Assembly (NCBI GenBank): GCA_964614185.1
Contig: CAZTKJ010000007.1
Location: 25,110-89,109 of the forward strand
DNA: 64,000 nucleotides
Direction: 5' to 3'
Origin: Suilimivivens sp964614185
GTDB taxonomy: Bacteria; Bacillota; Clostridia; Lachnospirales; Lachnospiraceae
In this document: positions 54,757-63,038 of the stretch, one piece after another
How the letters are laid out: the number at the start of each line of letters is the position of its first letter
Position numbering within the stretch: the stretch's first letter is position 1
The notes under the pieces: model-generated
What the model was told of the DNA's origin: nothing
Seen by the model: only the letters and a program-made list of their open reading frames with translations
Databases searched by the model: none
Made by a program: the position numbers and the translations under genes

Positions 54757-55426
54757 TTTTTCTCTCCATAATATAACCTGCGTTACGAACAAACCGAATC
54801 TCCACAGGTGCATTTACCATAGCAATCTTCTTTCTCAGATTAGATATGTGCTCCCATACTACACTGGTGTCTACATCCGTGTTCCATCCCCAAATATGTG
54901 TTATAAGTAGGTCTGTAGGTATGATGATATCCGGTTTTTGCATCAACATTTCTATAATCTGAAATTCTTTACTGCTTAAAGCCTGTATCTGTTCATTGCA
55001 AATCAGCCGGTAAGCAGAACGGTTCAATACTACGCCGTTATATGCCAGCAGATCCGGCACATAATTATCTTTTCGTCTCAAAATAGCTCTGGTTCTTGCC
55101 AGAAGTTCAGAAGTGGCAAATGGTTTTGGCAAATAATCGTCTGCTCCGGCATCCAATCCCTCTACACTCTGCTCCACTTCCGTACGTGCAGTCAGAAATA
55201 AAGCCGGCGTTGTAATATTCATTTTACGGAGCTTTTGCAATACTTGAATTCCGTCAAACCCCGGCATCATAATATCAAGTACAAGCCCGTCATATTCTTC
55301 CGAGCTGGCATATGCAAATGCATCTTCTCCATTAGATACTCCATTCACAATAAATTTATTGCTTTCAAAAATATGAAGCAGTGATTTCAGTAATCACGGA
55401 TCGTCCTCTGCTATAAGAAGTCTCAT
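54746..55426 (-). pseudogene. OmpR-family response regulator with an in-frame stop at codon 11
   Basis: From ATG 55426 the frame gives the acidic pocket start MRLLIAEDDP, then TGA at 55394-55396, then a continuous rest: LLKSLLHIFESN, the phospho-acceptor Asp in GLVLDIMMPG, Lys in LPKPF, and a C-terminal winged helix (ALSSKEFQIIEMLM, VVWEHISNLRKKI). The only later start (ATG at 55348) would lose the first beta strand and acidic residues. The paired kinase is also broken, so the two-component system seems to be decaying. Confidence 0.8.
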
Positions 55427-55430
55427 CATA

Positions 55431-55532
55431 TCACCTCAGCTTTCTTAATAAATTATCATACCTGACTAAAGACAGGCTTAAGCTCTGCAGCACATTCCCC
55501 AAATTTGAAACCAGCCTTACAACTGCTTCCAT
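55431..55532 (-). CDS. Possible 33-aa leader ORF ahead of the response regulator
   Basis: A frame from ATG 55532 to TGA 55431 encodes a basic, leucine-rich, amphipathic peptide (MEAVVRLVSNLGNVLQSL...). It lies downstream of the operator-bearing promoter at 55559-55585 and ends just before the regulator start. The ribosome binding site is weak. It may not be translated. Confidence 0.3.
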   Translation of the reverse strand: MEAVVRLVSNLGNVLQSLSLSLVRYDNLLRKLR

Positions 55533-55558
55533 AAATCAACGATGTCCGCCATTTCACA

Positions 55559-55585
55559 ATTGTAGCACGCTACATTTTTAGTCAA
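55559..55585 (-). promoter_or_regulatory. Promoter with embedded TGTAGC-NN-GCTACA operator
   Basis: On the minus strand TTGACT and TACAAT are 15 bp apart. The palindrome TGTAGC-AC-GCTACA (55561-55574) sits between and over the -10 box. It is the same palindrome as in front of the MarR gene, so MarR probably represses this promoter. Confidence 0.55.
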
Positions 55586-55614
55586 AAGAAATGCCGCCAG
55601 GCGGCCTTCCCTTT

Positions 55615-56031
55615 TTAATCTATATTTTTTAGAATAATATATAGCATTCTATGCAGGCTTTTTATCTCTTCTTCCGTCAGCCCCTGTAAAAGCTTTGCTT
55701 CCTGAGACAATATTTCGTTCTGCATTTCATGCGATATATTAGCTGTCCGTTCTGTTATCTCTACAATCTTATTTCTCCTGTCATCTTTATCCGTATAAGA
55801 GAGCAGATATCCGTTCTTCTCCATTCGGGATACGATTCCAACAACTGTGGGATGGGAAACATTGAGATATTCCTCTATAGATTTCTGCGTAACTCTACCC
55901 CCTTTATTTGAAACATACTCCAATACTCTAACCTGTGACAGGGTAAGATTGCGGCATTTCAGGTCAGCATCTGCCGAAGATTTGATCTTGTCTGTAATCT
56001 GCTTCATAAGATATCCAATCAATTGTTGCAA
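55615..56031 (-). CDS. MarR-family transcriptional regulator
   Basis: The best start is the TTG at 56031, six bases after AGAGGTG (138 residues); a longer frame from a TTG at 56073 would run through the operator. The winged helix has LTLSQVRVLEYVSNKGG, TQKSIEEYLNVSHPTVVGIVSRMEKNGYL and the wing DKDDRRNKIVEIT. C-terminal helices dimerise. Two copies of one palindrome, before and after the gene, suggest it controls itself and the downstream promoter. Confidence 0.88.
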   Translation of the reverse strand: MQQLIGYLMKQITDKIKSSADADLKCRNLTLSQVRVLEYVSNKGGRVTQKSIEEYLNVSHPTVVGIVSRMEKNGYLLSYTDKDDRRNKIVEITERTANISHEMQNEILSQEAKLLQGLTEEEIKSLHRMLYIILKNID

Positions 56032-56051
56032 ATATATCACCTCTCTCAAAC

Positions 56052-56065
56052 TGTAGCTTGCTACA
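56052..56065. promoter_or_regulatory. Putative MarR operator
   Basis: The palindrome TGTAGC-TT-GCTACA lies just after a weak promoter on the minus strand (TTAACA at 56090-56095, 17-bp gap, TGCAAT at 56067-56072). Binding here would block marR transcription. Confidence 0.55.
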
Positions 56066-56167
56066 TATTGCAACCTATTAAGATCATGTTGTTAATATAT
56101 TAAAATGAATTTATAAGAATTTTAAATTTTTTATCTTTTCTAAAATCAAGTGATTTAATAAGGATAC

Positions 56168-56195
56168 TTGACATTTCATATTGTGAAAATAGAAT
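56168..56195 (+). promoter_or_regulatory. Orphan SigA-like promoter
   Basis: TTGACA and TAGAAT are spaced by 16 bp and are followed by an AAAGGA. No intact gene follows. It points to a lost or remnant gene. Confidence 0.5.
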
Positions 56196-56261
56196 GATGT
56201 AGAAAGGAATATTTTTACTTATTGGCTCATCTGTTGGAATAATTATTTGTATTGCACTAAT

Positions 56262-56414
56262 ATGCGGAACAACCGTAGCCCATACGACACGTTCAACTTT
56301 TATTACGGAGAAGATTTGCTTAAAAAACTGGTATGGATTCTCCGAATAGAAAAATTTCGAGTGAGAATCGGTCTCCGGTTTTTGTGTGCCTATTTTCTGC
56401 TAAACGCATTATAA
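56262..56414 (+). other. Remnant reading frame behind the orphan promoter
   Basis: A 50-codon frame from ATG 56262 encodes an Arg/Tyr/Leu-rich sequence with PYDTFNFYYGEDLLKKLVW; it extends upstream without a start codon to about 56211. In a second frame 56211-56349 encodes a hydrophobic stretch (LLIGSSVGIIICIALICG). It is not clear which, if any, was a gene. The remaining parts of 56074-56548 show no other structure. Confidence 0.25.
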
Positions 56415-56548
56415 CATGTCAAGGTAGAAATGAAAATCCGGGATTTTCGCTTACAAAACGGGAGTCTTGGGTTACAAACAGGGGGCTTGGCTTGCTATTT
56501 ACCTAAGGAATTTGTATCGAAACAACCAGTTTCAAGGAAATGCTGTTT

Positions 56549-57679
56549 TTAACTTTTGCTATGCAAAAAATGCATAACCACTTCCTTATTTGTCCTTGCG
56601 CTTTCCTTCGGTCTGCCTAAGTCCTGGCGCGAAAATAAGGAAACAGGAATTTCAAATAAGGCAGGTCCTTTTTCTCTAGCCAAAAAGTCCCCAATTTGAG
56701 TCACCGCTTTCATACTTTTAAGCTTCTCGGTATAGGCATATCCTGACGCCTGTGCAATTCTCACAAAGTCCACCTGCCGGCATCCCGTCGGCATGGCCCC
56801 CACAGATTCATGAGCCTGGTTATTGATGATGATATGGTAAAAGTTTTCCGGAGCCTGTGAAGCAATGAAGGGTAATGCCCCCATATGCATCAATGCCGCC
56901 CCATCCCCATCAATGCAAACCACTTTTTTATCCGGCTTTTTCGTTGCAATACCCAAAGCAATCATGGAAGCATGTCCCATGCCGCCCACAGTCATAAAAA
57001 TATTATCATGGTTTCCATATATTTTATCGCTTTGCTCATAAAGCTCCCTGGAAATCTTCCCTGTAGTGGAAACGATTGCCACATCTCGGGGTAGGCACTT
57101 TAAAATTTCCCCAAGCACCTCTTCACGTATTAATGCATTTCCATTCTCCCATAAAAACGGTTTCTCTTTTTCAAAAGTATCTTTTTTTACAATTAATGCA
57201 AACTGGCCATTTTGGCTTAAAACATCTGCTGCTTCCCTGAGCACTGCAAACAGTTCTTCCTCAGATGTATCTTTATCAATCACACGGTAGGCTACCGCCA
57301 GCGTATCAAAAAGTTCACAGGTAATCTTCCCTTGGAAAACATGCTGTGGCTCATCTTTTGTCCCCGGCTCTCCTCTCCAGCCTACAATAAATAGCATGGG
57401 AATTCCGTAAATATCCCTATTAGCCAGTGAGGCAAGGGGGTTTACTGCATTGCCAATCCCTGAATTTTGCATATATATACAAGCCGGTCTGCCGGATGCC
57501 AAAAAGCTCCCGATTGCTATCCCCACCGCTGCCCCTTCATTGGCAGTCACATAATGGGATATATCCCCTTTATAATTCTCTATCCCATCGCAGAATTGCT
57601 TCAGGGTTGAATCTGGAACTCCTGCAATGGTATCAATCTCCATTTTTTCTAGTTCTTCCAACAATCTACTTGCTTTCAT
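56549..57679 (-). CDS. aepY: Phosphonopyruvate decarboxylase
   Basis: The 376-residue thiamine diphosphate enzyme begins MKASRLLEELEKMEIDTIAG. It shows GVPDSTLKQFCDGIE, the cofactor-contacting Glu in VTANEGAAVGIAIG, and the TPP/Mg motif GDGAALMHMGALPF ending in INN. This is the short, two-domain-like form of phosphonopyruvate decarboxylases, which turn phosphonopyruvate into phosphonoacetaldehyde and pull the PEP mutase reaction forward. The start overlaps the end of the nucleotidyltransferase gene by 14 bp. Confidence 0.92.
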   Translation of the reverse strand: MKASRLLEELEKMEIDTIAGVPDSTLKQFCDGIENYKGDISHYVTANEGAAVGIAIGSFLASGRPACIYMQNSGIGNAVNPLASLANRDIYGIPMLFIVGWRGEPGTKDEPQHVFQGKITCELFDTLAVAYRVIDKDTSEEELFAVLREAADVLSQNGQFALIVKKDTFEKEKPFLWENGNALIREEVLGEILKCLPRDVAIVSTTGKISRELYEQSDKIYGNHDNIFMTVGGMGHASMIALGIATKKPDKKVVCIDGDGAALMHMGALPFIASQAPENFYHIIINNQAHESVGAMPTGCRQVDFVRIAQASGYAYTEKLKSMKAVTQIGDFLAREKGPALFEIPVSLFSRQDLGRPKESARTNKEVVMHFLHSKS

Positions 57680-58361
57680 TGACTTTTCTAAGCTCCTCCA
57701 CTGTATCAATCTCTACCAACTGTCCCTCTTTAACAGCTTCCACCCTAAGGCGGAGTTTATCCAAATTCTGATTTACTACATCATCCCAAAACAGATTCCC
57801 GTTCTCCTGCACAGCATACGCTTTTTCAATCCTTTCTCGCAGGACCGCTGCATCTTCCTGCTTAAAGTAAGATATGCCTACCATATTATAAGTATCGCTC
57901 CCGCCTTTCCCTATACGGGAGATATACTGACCCGAAAGTTCAAACACCCAGTCATCAGAATATCCTGCCTGCATCCTTCCATAATAACAGGAACAGGGCA
58001 GCTCTTTTTGGAATATGGAAGCATCCACTACATATAAATCTGACTCACAAATAAAGCAGTCCGCACTGCTCAAAACCTTCCTTGCAGCATAGATGGATGA
58101 AATATTATTCTTTGTCAGGTAATCCGGATTCGGTATCAGCTTCACATGGGGATACTTACCACATAGATATTCAAATTGTTCCCCAAGATAACCTGTAACA
58201 ATATAAATTTCCTCTATTGTAGGACGCGAACGAAGCCCTGCAATCACCGTCTCAATCATTGGTCTGCCATATACCTTGACCAGCGGCTTGGGCGTATGCT
58301 CCGTCAATGGGCGCATCCTTTCCCCCAGCCCTGCTGCCATTAAAATTGCAATTTCCTTCAT
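57666..58361 (-). CDS. PntC-like nucleotidyltransferase (predicted CTP:AEP cytidylyltransferase)
   Basis: GGGAGG before ATG 58361 gives 231 residues. The N-terminal signature AILMAAGLGERMRPLTEHTPKPLVKV is that of sugar/choline-phosphate nucleotidyltransferases (LicC/PntC type), followed by YIVTGYLGEQFEYL and the metal-binding Asp in CESDLYVVDASIF. In a phosphonate operon the most reasonable substrate is 2-aminoethylphosphonate, giving CMP-AEP. This is inference from context and similarity to PntC; phosphocholine is the main alternative. Confidence 0.8.
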   Translation of the reverse strand: MKEIAILMAAGLGERMRPLTEHTPKPLVKVYGRPMIETVIAGLRSRPTIEEIYIVTGYLGEQFEYLCGKYPHVKLIPNPDYLTKNNISSIYAARKVLSSADCFICESDLYVVDASIFQKELPCSCYYGRMQAGYSDDWVFELSGQYISRIGKGGSDTYNMVGISYFKQEDAAVLRERIEKAYAVQENGNLFWDDVVNQNLDKLRLRVEAVKEGQLVEIDTVEELRKVNESK

Positions 58362-58389
58362 TTTTACCTCCCTATGCACTAAAAAACAT

Positions 58390-59685
58390 CTAAATCTCAT
58401 CGATCAGACGGATAATATCCTTAAAGGGCATAAGTTTGGAATCCACTTCCAACGCACGATGATTCCGTAAGATCTCCACCGCTGTGTTCTGCATTGCCGG
58501 AAAGGCGCTCCTGGTAAGTTGGTTTGCATAGATCACAATATTGACTCCTGCCACTGCAAGCTCCTCCTCTGTAATGCTGTTAAAGGAAGTGGGTACCACT
58601 ACAATTGGAGTCCTCGGATTCTTCTCCCTGAACTTTCTACAGAACTCCAGGATTTCCTCGGGAGATTTTTTCCTAGAGTGAATCATGATTCCATCAGCTC
58701 CGGCTTTTACATAGGCAAATGCTCGCTTCAGCGCATCCTCCATGCCCTGTTCAAGAATCAGGCTTTCAATACGGGCAATAATCATAAAGTCTTCCGTGCG
58801 CAAAGCTTGTTTTCCTGCTATTATCTTATCACAAAAATTTTCAATACTATCCTGAGTCTGCTCCACTTCCGTACCAAATAAGGAATTTTTTTTCAGTCCT
58901 GTCTTGTCTTCAATGATCACAGCAGAGACGCCCATGCGCTCCAACGTCCTTACATTATAGACGAAATGCTCTACCAGCCCTCCTGTATCCCCATCCAGGA
59001 TGATCGGCTTGGTGGTCACGTCCATTACATCATCAATAGTCCGAATCCTTGAAGACATATCAACCAGCTCAATGTCCGGTTTCCCTTTGGCTGTAGAATC
59101 ACACAGGGAAGATATCCACATGGCATCAAACTGATCCAGTCTGCCGCCGCTTTCCACCACCGTCTTTTCCGCAATCAGTGCAGTAAGGCCTGAATGAACT
59201 TCCAATGCCTTTACAACCGGACGCATGGAAATAAGCTGACGTAAACGCTTTCGCCTGAATTCCGGCATTGCAAGTTTCTCCTTCATCAGGTCATCGATCC
59301 GTTTCACTTTTTCATTATAGGTGTAGGGGACTTCGATCAGTTCCCCCCCCCACTTTTTTATATTCTGAAGCACATTTTCCCGAATAAAATTTTCCGGTCC
59401 TTCTTTCCAGTTATCGCCATGGACAATATAATCCGGTCTTAAGCTTTCCACTATTTGGTCATATGTAATCTCATCTTGCACCAAAACCTCATGCACAAAC
59501 CCGGTTTCCTTTACAATTCCCATCCGCTCCTTAAGAGAAATTGTTGGAAAACGGTTGAAACCCACCATTGCCTCATCAGAAAGCACCCCCACATATACAT
59601 CACCGTACTTAGCTGCTTCTCGCAAAATATTTAAATGCCCTTCATGGATCACGTCCGTGCAAAAACAAGTATATACTTTCATCAT
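58390..59685 (-). CDS. pepM: Phosphoenolpyruvate mutase with N-terminal cytidylyltransferase-like domain
   Basis: The 431-residue protein starts after AGGAG. Residues 1-130 form a TagD-like domain (VYTCFCTDVIHEGHLNIL with an HxGH motif, then IVHGDNW). Residues about 150-425 are the PEP mutase barrel: FDAMWISSLCDS, DGDTGG, the diagnostic EDKTGLKKNS at about 259-268, and MIIARIESLI. The enzyme rearranges PEP to phosphonopyruvate, the entry step of most phosphonate pathways. Between the domains codons 112-115 contain a run of nine G (59343-59351), a likely slippage site. The fused domain may take part in cytidylyl activation, in addition to the PntC-like protein. Confidence 0.93.
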   Translation of the reverse strand: MMKVYTCFCTDVIHEGHLNILREAAKYGDVYVGVLSDEAMVGFNRFPTISLKERMGIVKETGFVHEVLVQDEITYDQIVESLRPDYIVHGDNWKEGPENFIRENVLQNIKKWGGELIEVPYTYNEKVKRIDDLMKEKLAMPEFRRKRLRQLISMRPVVKALEVHSGLTALIAEKTVVESGGRLDQFDAMWISSLCDSTAKGKPDIELVDMSSRIRTIDDVMDVTTKPIILDGDTGGLVEHFVYNVRTLERMGVSAVIIEDKTGLKKNSLFGTEVEQTQDSIENFCDKIIAGKQALRTEDFMIIARIESLILEQGMEDALKRAFAYVKAGADGIMIHSRKKSPEEILEFCRKFREKNPRTPIVVVPTSFNSITEEELAVAGVNIVIYANQLTRSAFPAMQNTAVEILRNHRALEVDSKLMPFKDIIRLIDEI

Positions 59686-59742
59686 CCATCTATCTCCTAA
59701 TTATTTACTCTCCTGCCAGCTTTCATTGATAATCTGCAGAGG

Positions 59743-60864
59743 TCAATATACCACTGGCACAGTAATTCGGTTCTCCTCCAAAGCCTCCCGGAACACTATG
59801 AAAAATGCCCTGATGTCCTCCTCATCTATTGCCCCTAACGCACATAGCCGGAACATTCCTATCCTCTCCACCTTCCCAGGGTAAATGGTGAACCCTCTCT
59901 TATAGCAATAATCATGGATTTTCTCAAAATTCCAGTTAGGGTCATTAGGATAAAGAGCAGCAGCTACCAGTTCCGCTTCCTGCCCTTTAGGGATAAAAAT
60001 CCGAAATCCTAGTTCCTCAAGACCTTCCCTAATAGTGCCAAAGACCCTTCTGTGCCTTTCCCACTTATTCAGTTCACCTTCCTCAAAATATTCCTTTAAA
60101 GCCTGACGCACAGAATAAATCACCTGAACTGGCGGTGTAAAATGCATTTCGCCATGCTTTTTAGCATATTCATACTGCAGGTACAGGTTGCAATAGTAAG
60201 ACCGTTTGGGGTACTTTGCAGAGTCCTCAATTACCTGCTTCTTTCCAATAATGAAGGAAAGCCCTGTCATGGCCATGATTCCCTTTTGAGCGGATGCCAT
60301 GCAAAAGTCAATTTCATCTTCTTTCATATGGATGGGGCGCATAGCATAGGTGGAAGTGGTATCCACTACAAAAACTCCCCGATAACGGTGCACTAAGGCC
60401 CCGATTTCCCTGATTGGGTTCAGCAATCCGGTTCCTGTCTCATGATGGGTCGTATAGACCAATGCAATATCCGGATTCTCCTTCAGCGTATTTTCTATCA
60501 CATTCAGATCCGGCTGCTTATCCACAGGGATCTTCAGGTTGATCATCGGAAGCCCATAATATTCACAGATTTCCGCTCCCCTGCTACTGTATGCACCATT
60601 GTTGATGACTAATATTTTCCCATCCTCCGGCAGAAGGGAATTTAAGCAGATATCCATATTGATGGTCCCGGACCCACAAAATAACACTGCTGTATAGTCT
60701 TCTGGGTCGGCATGGACAACCTTCAAAAGTCCTTCCTCCACCTCACGCATAATCTCCACAAACTCTTTTTCCCGTGGGCAGATATCAGGGACTACCTGTG
60801 CCATCTTAACCGTATCTGTTGTAGTTGCCGGTCCTGGATTTAATAGGACATTCCTCTGAATCAT
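59743..60864 (-). CDS. phnW: 2-aminoethylphosphonate:pyruvate aminotransferase
   Basis: The 373-residue PLP enzyme opens VLLNPGPATTTDTVKMAQ, with VLFCGSGTINMD, YTTHHETGTGLLNPI, VVDTTSTYAMRPI and the PLP-lysine context ASAQKGIMAMTGLSFI. It interconverts phosphonoacetaldehyde and 2-aminoethylphosphonate using alanine/pyruvate. Though PhnW is often degradative, here it sits with PEP mutase and the decarboxylase, so it works in synthesis. Its ATG directly abuts the stop codon of the YidC-TagF gene. Confidence 0.92.
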   Translation of the reverse strand: MIQRNVLLNPGPATTTDTVKMAQVVPDICPREKEFVEIMREVEEGLLKVVHADPEDYTAVLFCGSGTINMDICLNSLLPEDGKILVINNGAYSSRGAEICEYYGLPMINLKIPVDKQPDLNVIENTLKENPDIALVYTTHHETGTGLLNPIREIGALVHRYRGVFVVDTTSTYAMRPIHMKEDEIDFCMASAQKGIMAMTGLSFIIGKKQVIEDSAKYPKRSYYCNLYLQYEYAKKHGEMHFTPPVQVIYSVRQALKEYFEEGELNKWERHRRVFGTIREGLEELGFRIFIPKGQEAELVAAALYPNDPNWNFEKIHDYCYKRGFTIYPGKVERIGMFRLCALGAIDEEDIRAFFIVFREALEENRITVPVVY

Positions 60865-62745
60865 CTAATTTCCCTCCTTCTTAGCTGACCGTTCTACCAG
60901 CCGCTGGATCATATATTTTGCCCCGACTTTTCCACTTTCTCCCGGGTGATAAAGATAAACCCCCTTCAATTCCTGCATAGATTCTTTGGAGAACTGCTGG
61001 TCATACAACAATCTGTCAATCGCAGAAACCACTTCTGTTCCCACCCTATCCATTTCCAAAGAAATTCCTACTTTATCTCGGAGTTCAATATCAATAGGAA
61101 CCGTACTAAGCTCCTGATAATCTGAATTTACCACCTTCATTGGTGTATTGATAAATAACACTGGTTTTAAAGTGGAAAAAGCATATTCCAGCGAAATACT
61201 TGACCAGTCTGTCACCAAAAGATCTGCCATATATACTGTTTTATTGGAAGAGAAATCCTTCTGAAATTCTACCCCATATCCCTTATATTTCTCTGCCAAA
61301 CAGTCCACTCGTCCTTCAAAATGGCGGACATACTGGGGATGGGGGCGTACAATGACCTTATAATCCGTTTGGACAAGCCGATCAAGCATCTCTTCAATGC
61401 AGGAATCAAGAATATTATCTTTCTGCCATGATGGAGCAATTAAAATCGTTTTCTTCTCTTCATGCTTTTCGTCCCTGGACATTTCCATATAGGACTCTGC
61501 CATGTTATCAATAACACCAGATCCCCATTCCACCAGATTCTTGGAAGGCAGATTATACTTTTCCTCACGCTCTTTAAGTTCTTCCTTATTCTTAAATCCG
61601 GAAGTAAAAATCGTATCAAAATGATCCAAAGCATTCTTATGAAACGTCAGATTAGAACTGTTAACGTCATGGGGCACATAAATATATTCAATATCTTTTT
61701 TCACATAAGAACGTTTTAGCTGAAAATTCTCCAAATCCGGCGTGGTCATGACCATAAGATCCGTTTCCATCTTCATCATCAGCACAATCATTCTGTTCTC
61801 ACCAATATAATAGGTTTTAAACTGATCGGTCTCCATTTGAAACACTTCATCTAGTGGGTCACTGCTGATATAATGAATAACAATATTTGTCCTTCTAATA
61901 ATCTCCTCAATGATGTTGCGATAATACTTATAAAACCCGTTTTTTTCAGAATAAAAAACGATCTTTTTGCCTGATATATTCAAAAACCGCTTATAGTCTT
62001 CCTTCTCCTGCTTCCTGTAGGGATTCTGCCTGTCCTTTTTCTGCCCGGAAGTCATGAACAATTTGGCATTTTTCAGTTCTTCCTTACTCGCCTCTAAAGC
62101 TTCATAGTCAATATAATTCTTCGGATTGATCCAAATGTTGAGAAGCACCAGCTGAACTACTGATAAAATATTGCTGAAACACCAATAAGAGCCTACACCC
62201 ACAGAGACAAAAAAACCTAAATAAAGGGAGAGCGCCACTGAAAAAATCATGGTGCCGTATTTATTGAAAAGCCCCTGTTCTGATTGAAGTACATTAATTT
62301 TATTCTGCACAAAACACATAAAAAAAGCAGACAATGCCGCAAATAACGGAACAAGCAAGGTCATTCCACCGGTCTTAACTGGAATATCTGTCAGACTGGT
62401 CCCCCTCTTTACAGCCTCAACCACTCCCATGAGAAGCGCCAATTGCACAAAAAGTGGTATCAAATCCGCAAAAGGATTATACTTTTCACGCTTAAATAAT
62501 TTGTACTGTTCCTCCGAAATTGCATCTTGATTGCCCATATAAGCAGCTTTGATATGATTCATCTCCGGCTGTATCCGCACTGTCTTAATAGAATTCTTCT
62601 GAACCCAAATTGACAAAGGTAATAAAATCACCTTTGTCAATATTGTAAATAAAAAGATTGCTATCCAATAATTGTGACACAGGCTATAGCATAAACTAAT
62701 CAGCCAGACCAGTCCGTTCACAATCCCATTTATTATTGCACCCAT
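60865..62745 (-). CDS. YidC/Oxa1-type membrane domain fused to a TagF-like CDP-glycerol glycerophosphotransferase domain
   Basis: The 626-residue protein starts after GAGGAG. Residues about 1-225 look like YidC/Oxa1: first helices with SLCHNYWIAIFLFTILTKVILLPLSIW, a cytosolic coiled hairpin with QPEMNHIKAAYMGNQDA, the FADLIPLFVQLALLMGVVEAV helix, and three further helices ending near ILSVVQLVLLNIWINP. From about 255 it is a TagF-type glycosyl/glycerophosphotransferase: VFYSEKNGFYKYYRNII, IYVPHDVNSSN, ILIAPSWQKDN, VIVRPHPQYVRHF and LLVTDWSSISLEYAF with LKPVLFINTP. In teichoic-acid synthesis this family transfers glycerol phosphate from CDP-glycerol. Here, with CMP-AEP made next door, it may instead transfer aminoethylphosphonate (inference). 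Confidence 0.85.
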   Translation of the reverse strand: MGAIINGIVNGLVWLISLCYSLCHNYWIAIFLFTILTKVILLPLSIWVQKNSIKTVRIQPEMNHIKAAYMGNQDAISEEQYKLFKREKYNPFADLIPLFVQLALLMGVVEAVKRGTSLTDIPVKTGGMTLLVPLFAALSAFFMCFVQNKINVLQSEQGLFNKYGTMIFSVALSLYLGFFVSVGVGSYWCFSNILSVVQLVLLNIWINPKNYIDYEALEASKEELKNAKLFMTSGQKKDRQNPYRKQEKEDYKRFLNISGKKIVFYSEKNGFYKYYRNIIEEIIRRTNIVIHYISSDPLDEVFQMETDQFKTYYIGENRMIVLMMKMETDLMVMTTPDLENFQLKRSYVKKDIEYIYVPHDVNSSNLTFHKNALDHFDTIFTSGFKNKEELKEREEKYNLPSKNLVEWGSGVIDNMAESYMEMSRDEKHEEKKTILIAPSWQKDNILDSCIEEMLDRLVQTDYKVIVRPHPQYVRHFEGRVDCLAEKYKGYGVEFQKDFSSNKTVYMADLLVTDWSSISLEYAFSTLKPVLFINTPMKVVNSDYQELSTVPIDIELRDKVGISLEMDRVGTEVVSAIDRLLYDQQFSKESMQELKGVYLYHPGESGKVGAKYMIQRLVERSAKKEGN

Positions 62746-62753
62746 AAGCTCCT

Positions 62754-63011
62754 CTAGTCATCCACATCCTTAAACTCAATAGTATCTTTGTCATCAGTAT
62801 TTTCTTTCTTATTTTTCCTAAAAAAGGCAAAAATCTTATGCCGGAAAATCGTAAAGGCTGCACCCAATGCAATCAGCACACCTGCCACTGCCTGAATCAC
62901 ATATGTCACCGCCGAGGGATCAATATATGCATGTGCATAATTAGTAAAAAGTATAAAAAAACAACTAAAAAAATAAACAAACTTAAAAACCTCTCCAAAG
63001 ACTCTTTTCAT
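62754..63011 (-). CDS. Small membrane protein with YIDPS motif
   Basis: The 85-residue protein has an N-terminal hydrophobic signal-like helix ending AHA, then YIDPSAVTYVIQAVAGVLIALGAAF as a second membrane helix, and a Lys/Asp-rich cytosolic tail. Small proteins with a Y-(I/L)-D-P-G/S motif are frequently found beside sulfatase-like or glycan-modifying genes. It is 8 bp upstream of the YidC-TagF gene and about 27 bp downstream of a sulfatase remnant, which fits that pattern. Confidence 0.7.
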   Translation of the reverse strand: MKRVFGEVFKFVYFFSCFFILFTNYAHAYIDPSAVTYVIQAVAGVLIALGAAFTIFRHKIFAFFRKNKKENTDDKDTIEFKDVDD

Positions 63012-63038
63012 CTCATGATTCTCCTTGTCATCAATAAT

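Noticed and set aside
55394..55396. TGA in the response regulator as selenocysteine or recoded Trp
   Set aside because: Trp elsewhere is encoded by TGG, normal genes end in TGA, no SECIS-like hairpin is seen directly after it, and the partner kinase is also broken. A disabling mutation is simpler.
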